The notes below the pieces were generated by a model, which searched no databases, had not been told where the DNA came from, and was given only the letters and a program-made list of their open reading frames with translations. A DNA stretch of 64,000 nucleotides, from NCBI RefSeq assembly GCF_003600895.1, contig NZ_QYRP01000002.1, forward strand, positions 1,116,001 through 1,180,000, in the 5' to 3' direction. A program made the translations under genes and the position numbers. Source of the stretch: Nocardioides cavernaquae. GTDB taxonomy: Bacteria > Actinomycetota > Actinomycetes > Propionibacteriales > Nocardioidaceae. Positions 53,234 to 60,462 of this stretch are shown here, one piece after another (position 1 is the stretch's first letter; each line of letters starts with the position of its first letter).

Positions 53234-54078
53234 GCGGACTCCTTCGTGTTCTTCAGGACGGTGGTGGCTGACTGCGTGCCTGAGCTCTGGGGCGCAGACC
53301 AGCGGCGGTCGGCCAGCGCGGGGAACTCGGCGCGGACCTTGCGCGGGAGCTCGGTGTCGATGTCGGCGTAGGTGAAGCCCTCGTCCTGGCCGGCCTCGAC
53401 GACGACCTGGCCGGTCGGGTCGACGACCCGGCTGTGACCGCCGAGGGTGACGCCGGCCTGCTCGCCGACGGCGTTGACCGCCACGACGTACATCTGCTGC
53501 TCGACGGCGCGGACGGTGGTGAACAGGCGCCAGTGGGCGAGGCGGGCCTCGGGCCAGGCGGCGCAGACGGCGGCCATCTCGGCGCCGGCGTCGACCAGGC
53601 TGCGGAAGAGCTCCGGGAAGCGCAGGTCGTAGCAGGTGGTGATGCCGGTCGCGAGGCCGTTGATGTCACTGGTGCCGATCGACTCGCCCGGGGTGAGCAG
53701 CTGCGTCTCCCGGGAGCCGTAACCGAACAGGTGCACCTTGCGGTAGACGTTGCTGACCTCGCCGTCCGGGTGGACCACCGCGGACGTGTTGTGCAGCCGG
53801 CCCTCGGCGTCGACCTCGACGAAGCTGCCGAGGTGGACGGTCAGGTCGAGGTCCCGGGCCCATCCCCGGGCGGCGGCCAGGGTCGGGCCCTCGAACGGCT
53901 CGGCGCGGGCGGCGTACTCGTCGAAGGAGAAGTAGCCGGCGGTCCACATCTCGGGGAGGACCAGGAAGTCGGCGCCGCTCAGCGCGCTCTCGGCGCGGAC
54001 CATGCCGTCGACCCGCGCGAGGCGGTCGGCGACGGTCTCGGCGTCGGGGCTGGCGAGCTGGAGGAGTGCGATGTGCAT
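53230..54078 (-). CDS. Carbon-nitrogen hydrolase (nitrilase superfamily)
   Basis: 282 residues with the nitrilase triad: Glu in VLPEMWTAGYFSF, Lys in VYRKVHLFGYG and Cys in ITTCYDLRFPE. These enzymes hydrolyse amides, carbamoyl compounds or nitriles; the motif context resembles omega-amidase-like members. It is the first gene of the HpaB-like operon, which implies that the pathway contains an amide or similar C-N bond, either in the starting compound or as a product of ring opening. Start at 54078. Confidence 0.88.
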   Translation of the reverse strand: MHIALLQLASPDAETVADRLARVDGMVRAESALSGADFLVLPEMWTAGYFSFDEYAARAEPFEGPTLAAARGWARDLDLTVHLGSFVEVDAEGRLHNTSAVVHPDGEVSNVYRKVHLFGYGSRETQLLTPGESIGTSDINGLATGITTCYDLRFPELFRSLVDAGAEMAAVCAAWPEARLAHWRLFTTVRAVEQQMYVVAVNAVGEQAGVTLGGHSRVVDPTGQVVVEAGQDEGFTYADIDTELPRKVRAEFPALADRRWSAPQSSGTQSATTVLKNTKESA

Positions 54079-54109
54079 GACCTCAGAGTCATGTGAGGGC
54101 GGCCACACT

Positions 54110-54117
54110 CGATATCG
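54110..54117 (-). promoter_or_regulatory. CGATATCG octamer in the nitrilase-operon promoter
   Basis: The palindrome lies 32 bases upstream of the nitrilase start. An inverted pair GTACG/CGTAC follows upstream at about 54121-54136. The octamer matches the one in the promoter of the esterase-like gene at 47679-47686. Confidence 0.35.
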
Positions 54118-54233
54118 GAAGTACGACGCGGCGTACTCGGATTCGCGCACCCCTACAGTCCGGAACGGGTCCTGATCGGCAGGTTCCTCGCCGGAGCTTC
54201 TGCCGGATCAGACCAGTTGCGACGCCCGGGCCG

Positions 54234-55214
54234 TCAGCGGCGCGAGGTGAGGACCGCCGACGGCGTCGTGCCGTAGCGGGCGCGGAAGGCCACCCCGAAC
54301 TCACCGAGGTGGAAGAACCCACAGCGGTAGGCGACGTCGGTGACCGACAGCCCGGGCGCGCCGGAGAGCAGCAGGGTGTGAGCGCGCTCGAGCCGCTGCG
54401 AGCGCAGCCACTGCACGGGGGTGGTGCCCAGCTCGGTGCGGAATGCCGTCTGCAGGCTGCGCACGCTGGTGCCGCACGCGAGCGCCACGTCGGCGACGCT
54501 CAACGGGTCGGCGATCCGGTCGATCATGAACTCCATCGCCTGACGCAGGCGCGGGGAAGTCATCGGGCGATCGCTCGGCTGAAGCCTCATCCGGTTGTTC
54601 GGCTGCGCGAGCAGGAGCGACTCGATGATCACCTGCTCGAGCTGCCAGAGCAGCTGCGGCCGGTGCTGGACGGCGGCCGAGTCGACGAGGTCCACCGCCG
54701 ACTCGAGCATGCCATCAAGACGACTGACGTCAGGGGCCAGCGACAGGTCGAAGTGGACCGGGCCGGTCTCGCCGGTGAGCGCGGCCGCGACCGACTCGAC
54801 GCGCGACCGGTCCAGCCGCACGACCACCTGGTCCCAGGCCTCGTCGAAGCCGAACTCGAAATCCTGGTGCGGCCCGATCAGCACCCCGTGCCCGACGCTG
54901 GCGAGCGCCGTGGCGGAGCCGTAGCGAAACTGGCCTGCCCCCGCGATCGGCAGCGTGAGGAGGTAGTCGTCGAGGGGTGCATCCCCTGAGCTCACGGTCA
55001 CTCCTGCGCCATAGCGCAGCAGGTTGACGGAGACATCCTGCATCTTGACGCTCGCCAGGCGAGTGGCCAGCCGGGTGCCGGGCCGACTGAGAGTCAGCGC
55101 GTGCGGGCGGAGGGCCCCGGTGCAGGCGTCGACGACCTCGTCGGGGTCGCGGGTTCCGGACAGCACGACATCACCGCGTGTTGCGGCCAGCTTGGCAAGC
55201 GCTGTGGTTCCCAC
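54234..55214 (-). CDS. AraC family regulator (paralogue 3)
   Basis: 326 residues with the same architecture as the two other AraC proteins: DPDEVVDACTGALRPH and VNLLRYGAGVTVSSG in the N-terminal sensor, LSVADVALACGTSVRSLQTAF and LSVTDVAYRCGFFHLGEF in the C-terminal helix-turn-helix pair. It lies 155 bp upstream of, and in line with, the nitrilase - DUF2848 - HpaB operon and is the likely activator. Its ligand is presumably the aromatic or N-heterocyclic inducer. Confidence 0.88.
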   Translation of the reverse strand: MGTTALAKLAATRGDVVLSGTRDPDEVVDACTGALRPHALTLSRPGTRLATRLASVKMQDVSVNLLRYGAGVTVSSGDAPLDDYLLTLPIAGAGQFRYGSATALASVGHGVLIGPHQDFEFGFDEAWDQVVVRLDRSRVESVAAALTGETGPVHFDLSLAPDVSRLDGMLESAVDLVDSAAVQHRPQLLWQLEQVIIESLLLAQPNNRMRLQPSDRPMTSPRLRQAMEFMIDRIADPLSVADVALACGTSVRSLQTAFRTELGTTPVQWLRSQRLERAHTLLLSGAPGLSVTDVAYRCGFFHLGEFGVAFRARYGTTPSAVLTSRR

Positions 55215-55348
55215 GATTCATCTCCGGAGCAGTTGATGAGTCCAGACTGCCACCGAACGATGCGCGCGTCTTCACGCGAAACGAGATCTTCACAAGGGCG
55301 CACGCGGCGACCTCGGCACCGAGAAGCCCCTGGGGCCCGAATCCTCGA

Positions 55349-55675
55349 TCAGTGAGCGCCCTGCAGGTTGAGGACGACGACGCCGACGATGACCATGCCC
55401 AGCGCGACGACCTTCAACGGGTCGAGCGAATCGCCGAGCCACACCGCACCGATGACCGCGACGGCGGCAGTGCCCAGCCCGGCCCAGATCGCGTACGCCG
55501 TGGAGACGGGCATGTCGCGCACGACGAGTGCGAGCAGCCAGATCGACGCTGCGTAACCGGCAACCACGAAGACCGTCCACAACGGGTCCTTGAAGCCCTG
55601 GGTGCGCGGAAGTGCAGCGCTGGCGCCGACCTCGAGGGCGATGGCGGCGAACAGGAGTCCGAGTGCGGCGTACAT
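55349..55675 (-). CDS. Small multidrug resistance (SMR) efflux protein
   Basis: 108 residues, the standard SMR size, with four membrane helices. The essential membrane glutamate is in FAAIALEVGASAAL (helix 1), and the SMR signature AYAIWAGLGTAAVAVIG is in helix 3. It exports cationic lipophilic compounds or guanidinium-type substrates in exchange for protons as an antiparallel dimer. Its promoter carries two operator palindromes shared with a divergent TetR. Paired SMR genes are common, but only one is seen here. Confidence 0.92.
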   Translation of the reverse strand: MYAALGLLFAAIALEVGASAALPRTQGFKDPLWTVFVVAGYAASIWLLALVVRDMPVSTAYAIWAGLGTAAVAVIGAVWLGDSLDPLKVVALGMVIVGVVVLNLQGAH

Positions 55676-55691
55676 GATTTCCTCCGGGTTG

Positions 55692-55728
55692 TGTAGCAAG
55701 TGCTACACACAATGTAGCAGGTGCTACA
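55692..55728. promoter_or_regulatory. Tandem TetR operators
   Basis: Two perfect palindromes, TGTAGCA-AG-TGCTACA (55692-55707) and TGTAGCA-GG-TGCTACA (55713-55728), are 21 bp apart, that is, on the same helix face. They lie between the SMR gene and the TetR gene and very probably bind the TetR protein cooperatively. Confidence 0.9.
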
Positions 55729-55778
55729 GTCCGGGGCAACGCCTCACCGCACCGACCCACCGACCCCGGGAGACCGTC

Positions 55779-56339
55779 ATCGCCAAGGACCCTCAGCGTC
55801 GCGCCGCCTGGACCGAGGTCGCGACCGACTACGTGCTCGAGCACGGCCTGATCGGGCTGAGCCTGCGCCCCCTCGCTGCCGAGCTCGGCACCAGCGACCG
55901 GATGCTGCTCTACCACTTCGGCTCCAAGGACGAGCTGGTCGCCGACGTCCTGCGGACCTCCAACGACCGTGGCGTCGCACAGATCGACGCGCTCGCGCCC
56001 TCGACTGATCTCCGGGCAGCCGTCGGCGATCTCTGGGCAGCGGTCCAGAGCGAACCGGCAGACCGTTGCACCCGCATCTACGTCGAGGCGTCGGCGCTCG
56101 GGCTCTTCGGCCGCGAGCCCTACGCCTCCGTCGTACGCCGGGCCAACGCGCTGTGGACCGCGGCGCTCGTCGGACACCTCACCCGTTCGGGTGTCACCGG
56201 CCCCCTCGCCAAGCGCGCAGCCGAGCTGATCGACGCGGCGTTCATGGGCTTCCAGCTGGACCTGCCGCTCGACGTGGATCCCGACGCTCGCGCGCGTTCC
56301 GTCGCCGACCTGGCCGACGCCGTAGCCGCCCTCGCCTGA
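55779..56339 (+). CDS. TetR family regulator with non-standard start
   Basis: 186 residues from position 55779: a TetR helix-turn-helix (IGLSLRPLAAELGTSDRMLLYHFGSKDELVADVL, about 24-58) and a ligand domain. Homologues of this type typically begin MAKDPQRRAAW; here the codon before AKDPQRRAAW is ATC, with GGGAG six bases upstream. No ATG, GTG or TTG follows the operators in frame; the nearest is TTG at 55689, before the operators. Either ATC initiates, or the start codon has mutated (or is a sequence error). It represses the SMR gene by inference. Confidence 0.75.
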   Translation: MAKDPQRRAAWTEVATDYVLEHGLIGLSLRPLAAELGTSDRMLLYHFGSKDELVADVLRTSNDRGVAQIDALAPSTDLRAAVGDLWAAVQSEPADRCTRIYVEASALGLFGREPYASVVRRANALWTAALVGHLTRSGVTGPLAKRAAELIDAAFMGFQLDLPLDVDPDARARSVADLADAVAALA

Positions 56340-56350
56340 CCCGTTCCCGT

Positions 56351-56412
56351 CGACACGGCGCAACTTCGGTGCCGACACGGCCCGACCTCGGTGCCGACAC
56401 GGCGCAACGTGC
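56351..56412. repeat. Three 22-bp imperfect tandem repeats
   Basis: CGACACGG begins at 56351, 56373 and 56395, each followed by CGCAAC- or CCGACC-type bases and CGGTGC, with a 22-bp period; the third unit is partial. It lies in the 162-bp gap between the convergent TetR and aldehyde dehydrogenase genes. I see nothing else in this gap. Confidence 0.75.
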
Positions 56413-56501
56413 ATCGCTGACCAAACGCTCCCGCACCATGGATCCGGCCGCGCAGGACCGGGTCGAGTGGTCCGGCGCGGCCGGCGATGGGGCGGCTGAG
56501 C

Positions 56502-57917
56502 TCAGCCGTGCGCGTGCATCACGTGCTTGATGCGGGTGTAGTCCTCGAGCCCGTAGTGGGACAGGTCCTTGCCGTAGCCCGACTGCTTGAAGCCACCGTG
56601 CGGCATCTCGGCGACCAGCGGGATGTGGGTGTTGACCCACACGCAGCCGAAGTCGAGGTCGATCGAGCAGCGGTGCGCGGTGCCGTGATCCTTGGTCCAC
56701 ACGCTCGAGGCGAGTCCGAAGTCGACATCGTTCGCCATCTCGATGGCTTCCGCCTCGGTCTCGAAGGTCTGCAGCGTCACGAGCGGACCGAAGGTCTCCT
56801 CCTGAACGACCGGGTCGTCCTGACGTACGCCGGCAACGAGCGTCGGCGCGAAGTAGTAGCCCGTCGATCCGACCCGGACGCCACCCGTGACGACGCGCGC
56901 GTGCGCAGGCAGCGCAGCGACGACCGAGGTCACCCGCGCCAGCTGGTCGGCGTTGTTGAGCGGACCGTAGAAGGGGTCCTCGACATCCGGACCGGTGCTG
57001 ACCTCGGCGATCGCCTCGACCAGCGCCTTCTCGAGCGGGTCCGCGATCGACGAGTGCGCCAGGATCCGGGTCACGGCCGTGCAGTCCTGGCCGGCGTTGA
57101 AGAACGCCCCGACCACGATGCCCTCGACCACAGCTGCGATGTCCGCGTCCCCGAACACGACAGCAGGCGCCTTGCCACCGAGCTCGAGGTGCACGCGCTT
57201 CACGTCGACGGCGGCCGAAGCGGCGACCTGCTTGCCGGCACCGGTCGATCCGGTGATCGAGACCTGCGCTGCGGCCGGGTGGGCCACGACGAGGCGGCCG
57301 GTGTCCCGATCACCGCAGACGACGTTGAGCACACCGGGCGGCAGGATCTCCGCAGCGATCGACCCGACGAGCGAGGCCGACGCGGGAGTCGTGTCCGACG
57401 GCTTCAGCACCACGGTGTTGCCGGCGGCCAGCGCCGGAGCGATCTTCCAGATCGCCATCATGAACGGGTAGTTCCACGGCGCCACCTGGCCGACGACGCC
57501 GACCGGCTCACGACGCACGTACGACGTGTGGCCGGCGAGGTACTCGCCCGCGGCCGCCCCCTCGAGCGAGCGCGCCATCCCGGCGAAGTAGCGGAGCTGG
57601 TCGATGCCGACCGTGATCTCCTCGTCGCGGGTCAGCTCTGCCGGCTTGCCCGTGTCGCGCACCTCGGCAGCCAGGATGTCGTCGGCACGCTCCTCGAGCG
57701 CGGAGGCCAGCGCGAGGAGCAGCTTCTGCCGCTCGGCCGGCGTCGTGCGACGCCAGGTCACGAACGCCCGCCGAGCCGCGTCGTACGCCGCGTCGACGTC
57801 GGCCGCGCCGGAGAGCGCCGCCTCGTCGTAGACCGACCCGGTGCGCGGGTCGATGATCTCGCTGGTGCGACCGTCGGCCGCGGGGATGACCTTGCCGTCG
57901 ATGACATTGCTGATCAT
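56502..57917 (-). CDS. 4-aminobutyraldehyde dehydrogenase
   Basis: 471 residues of the aldehyde dehydrogenase superfamily with the catalytic Cys in NAGQDCTAVTR and the general base Glu in HLELGGKAPA. The C-terminal AEMPHGGFKQSGYGKDLSHYGLEDYT is characteristic of gamma-aminobutyraldehyde dehydrogenases (YdcW/PatD type). It oxidises 4-aminobutanal to GABA with NAD. ATG 57917 is preferred because GAAAGG precedes it; a GTG at 57932 falls within that site. It lies 11 bp after the putrescine oxidase gene, which supplies its substrate. Confidence 0.9.
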   Translation of the reverse strand: MISNVIDGKVIPAADGRTSEIIDPRTGSVYDEAALSGAADVDAAYDAARRAFVTWRRTTPAERQKLLLALASALEERADDILAAEVRDTGKPAELTRDEEITVGIDQLRYFAGMARSLEGAAAGEYLAGHTSYVRREPVGVVGQVAPWNYPFMMAIWKIAPALAAGNTVVLKPSDTTPASASLVGSIAAEILPPGVLNVVCGDRDTGRLVVAHPAAAQVSITGSTGAGKQVAASAAVDVKRVHLELGGKAPAVVFGDADIAAVVEGIVVGAFFNAGQDCTAVTRILAHSSIADPLEKALVEAIAEVSTGPDVEDPFYGPLNNADQLARVTSVVAALPAHARVVTGGVRVGSTGYYFAPTLVAGVRQDDPVVQEETFGPLVTLQTFETEAEAIEMANDVDFGLASSVWTKDHGTAHRCSIDLDFGCVWVNTHIPLVAEMPHGGFKQSGYGKDLSHYGLEDYTRIKHVMHAHG

Positions 57918-57928
57918 GGTCGTGCCTT

Positions 57929-59299
57929 TCACTGAACCGTTGAGGAGTGGCCGAGGATCTGCTCGGCGAGGCGGGTGCCGATGCGCACCGCCCCGTCGAC
58001 GTGCTGGAAGCCGTGGCCGGCGATGTCGCTGGAGCCGAACCGGATCGGCCCGACCGGCTCGTGCAGCTTGGCGCCGTAGCGGGTCAGGCTGCCGACGTCG
58101 AAGCTGGTCGCGTAGGCGCCGCCGGTGAGCTCCTGGTGCTGCCAGTCGCTCTCGACGTACGTGCGCGGAGTGAGCGCCTCCTCGCCGAAGTACGCCGCGA
58201 GCGAGGCGAGGATGCGCGCCCGACGTTCATCGTCGGAGAGTCGCCCGACCTCGTCGGCGTTCACGTCGGAGACGAAGCCGACGATCGTTCCGGTGGCCGC
58301 CCCGGGGCCAGTCGGATGAGGCGTGTTGTCGTAGACCTCGTGCACGAGCTGCCAGGGACCGAAGCCGGTGCCCGACAGGCCACCCGAACGCCAGAACGGG
58401 GTGTCGTACTCCGCCTGGACCTTGATCACCAGGCCGAACGACTGGTGCTCGCGGGCGTGACGGTGCTCGGCGGGAAGCTCCGGGTCGATCCGGATCCGAC
58501 GGACATGGGTCGGCGGGAGCGCCAGGACGACGCTCGTCGCGCCGACCTGCTCGCCGTCCACGGTCACCACTGCACCCGAGTCTGACCACGCGACGTGGGT
58601 GACGTCCGAGGAGAGGCGCACCTTGTCGCCGAGCCGCTCGGCCAACGCGGAAGGCACCGACGCGAGCCCACCGACGACGCGCTTGTCGAGGATGAAGTCG
58701 GCGTCGACCAGGTGGGTGAAGGAACCAGCGCTGGCCGACATGAGCACCGCGGTCAACGCAGAGAACGACCAGATCGGCTTGGTCAGCATCGCCGGGCCGA
58801 GGTAGAGCGCGATGTTGTCGCGCGCCTCCTGGTCGTCGGTCTGCGCGTCGAGCCACTGGGCGAAGCTCACCCTGTCGAGCGCCGCGGCCTGCGGGTGCTC
58901 CCACGGTCGATCGGGGTCCATGAGCTCGGCCAGCTCGTCGATGACGCCGATGATCCGGTCGATCTCCTTGGCGGTCTGCTCCTCGACCGGGAGGTCCTCA
59001 CCGGTGAAGCGGCGCGCGGCGCCGGACCGGTCGACGTAAAGGGACTCTCCCGAGCGGTAGCGCGAATAGGTCTCCAGGCCGAGCTCCGCCACGAGCCCGA
59101 TCAGCGCCTCCTGGTCGGGCGACACCCACTGGCCACCGATCTCGAACTCGGAGCCGTTGTGGTCCTCGGTGCGCAGCCGGCCGCCGGTGCGGTCGCGCGC
59201 CTCCAGGACGAGGACGTCCTGGCCGGCCTGGGTCAGGCGCCAGGCTGCGGTGAGGCCGGTGACGCCGGCCCCGACGATCACGGTGTCGTAGATCTTCAT
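57929..59299 (-). CDS. Flavin amine oxidase, probably putrescine oxidase
   Basis: 456 residues of the monoamine oxidase fold: FAD-binding DTVIVGAGVTGLTAAWRL, then LEARDRTGGRLRT, GGQWVSPDQ and the C-terminal DIAGHGFQHVDGAVRIG. It resembles the actinobacterial putrescine oxidases of Rhodococcus and Micrococcus, which oxidise putrescine to 4-aminobutanal, ammonia and hydrogen peroxide. Pairing with an aminobutyraldehyde dehydrogenase supports this. ATG 59311 is an alternative start. A perfect palindrome (59313-59329) sits directly upstream. Confidence 0.88.
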   Translation of the reverse strand: MKIYDTVIVGAGVTGLTAAWRLTQAGQDVLVLEARDRTGGRLRTEDHNGSEFEIGGQWVSPDQEALIGLVAELGLETYSRYRSGESLYVDRSGAARRFTGEDLPVEEQTAKEIDRIIGVIDELAELMDPDRPWEHPQAAALDRVSFAQWLDAQTDDQEARDNIALYLGPAMLTKPIWSFSALTAVLMSASAGSFTHLVDADFILDKRVVGGLASVPSALAERLGDKVRLSSDVTHVAWSDSGAVVTVDGEQVGATSVVLALPPTHVRRIRIDPELPAEHRHAREHQSFGLVIKVQAEYDTPFWRSGGLSGTGFGPWQLVHEVYDNTPHPTGPGAATGTIVGFVSDVNADEVGRLSDDERRARILASLAAYFGEEALTPRTYVESDWQHQELTGGAYATSFDVGSLTRYGAKLHEPVGPIRFGSSDIAGHGFQHVDGAVRIGTRLAEQILGHSSTVQ

Positions 59300-59312
59300 G
59301 TCGGTACCCATC

Positions 59313-59329
59313 TTTGAATGCTGTTCAAA
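59313..59329. promoter_or_regulatory. Palindromic operator upstream of putrescine oxidase
   Basis: TTTGAA (59313-59318) and TTCAAA (59324-59329) are separated by 5 bases in an otherwise GC-rich area, 14 bp before the ATG at 59299. The regulator is not adjacent. The overall symmetry is that of a TetR- or GntR-type site. Confidence 0.6.
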
Positions 59330-59394
59330 CGTGGATCCACCGTAAGCCTGCGAACTGCGATGCGCAATAGCCCGTCACCAACAGATCCGCCGGA

Positions 59395-60462
59395 TCAGCC
59401 CTGCACGGTCTCCCGCGCGACGGCAGCGATCAGCTCGTCCACGTCCTCCTTCTCCGTGTCGAAGCTGCACATCCAGCGCACCTCACCTGCGGCAAGGTCC
59501 CAGTCGTAGAAGCGGAAGCTCGCGCGCAACCGGTCCGCCACACCGGCCGGCAGCGTCGCGAAGACGCCGTTGGACTCGGTCGGCCGGGTCAGCCGGACCC
59601 CCTGGATCGACCCGTCCGCCAGACCGGCCTCGATCCCCGCCCGGAGCCGCTGCGCCATCGCGTTGGCGTGGGTCGCGTTGCGCACCCACAAGTCGCCCTC
59701 GAGCAGCGCGATCAGCTGCGCGGAGACGAAGCGCATCTTCGAGGCGAGCTGCATGTCCAGCTTGCGCAGGTACTTCAGCCCGGTGGACGCGGCCGGGTCG
59801 AGCACGACGACCGCCTCACCGAGCATCGCGCCGTTCTTCGTGCCGCCGACGCTCAGGACGTCGACGCCGGCGTCGCGCGTGAACGCCCGCAGGGGTACGC
59901 CGAGCGATGCCGCGGCGTTCGCGATGCGTGCGCCGTCCATGTGCACCCGCATGCCGAGGCCGTGCGCGTGCTCGGTGATCGCGCGGACCTCATCGACCGT
60001 GTAGACCGTGCCAAGCTCGGTCGACTGGGTGATCGAGACGACGAGGGGCTGTGCGCGGTGCTCGTCGCCGAACCCCCACGCCTCGCGGTCGATCAGCTCG
60101 GGGGTCAGCTTCCCGTCCTCGGTCGGCACGGGGAGGAGCTTGATCCCCGCCACCCGCTCCGGCGCACCGGCTTCATCGGTGTTGATGTGTGCCGAAGCAG
60201 CGCAGACGACGGCACCCCAGCGAGGCAGCATCGACTGGAGCCCGACCACGTTGGCGCCGGTGCCGTTGAAGACCGGCCACGCCTCGACGCCTTCGCCGAG
60301 CTGCTGCGCGAAGACCTCCTGCAGCCGGACCGTGTAGACGTCCTCGCCATAGGCGACCTGGTGCCCACCGTTGGCTGCGGCGATTGCTGCCAGCACCTCG
60401 GGGTGGATCCCGGAGTAGTTGTCCGAGGCGAAGCCGCGGACCTCGCGGTCATGCAGCGTCAT
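59395..60462 (-). CDS. Low-specificity threonine aldolase family (beta-eliminating lyase)
   Basis: 355 residues of the PLP fold type I aldolase family: SDNYSGIHPEVLAAIAAAN at the N-terminus, VHMDGARIANAAASLGV and the PLP lysine in DVLSVGGTKNGAMLGEAVV. It cleaves threonine, allo-threonine or other beta-hydroxy amino acids to glycine and an aldehyde. ATG 60462 is 7 bases after GGAGGGG; GTG 60465 is an alternative. It overlaps the end of the DUF6421 gene by about 14 bp, so the two are coupled. Confidence 0.9.
   Translation of the reverse strand: MTLHDREVRGFASDNYSGIHPEVLAAIAAANGGHQVAYGEDVYTVRLQEVFAQQLGEGVEAWPVFNGTGANVVGLQSMLPRWGAVVCAASAHINTDEAGAPERVAGIKLLPVPTEDGKLTPELIDREAWGFGDEHRAQPLVVSITQSTELGTVYTVDEVRAITEHAHGLGMRVHMDGARIANAAASLGVPLRAFTRDAGVDVLSVGGTKNGAMLGEAVVVLDPAASTGLKYLRKLDMQLASKMRFVSAQLIALLEGDLWVRNATHANAMAQRLRAGIEAGLADGSIQGVRLTRPTESNGVFATLPAGVADRLRASFRFYDWDLAAGEVRWMCSFDTEKEDVDELIAAVARETVQG

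Noticed and set aside
56351..56412. CRISPR remnant
   Set aside because: 22-bp units abut each other, no spacers and no cas genes are nearby.
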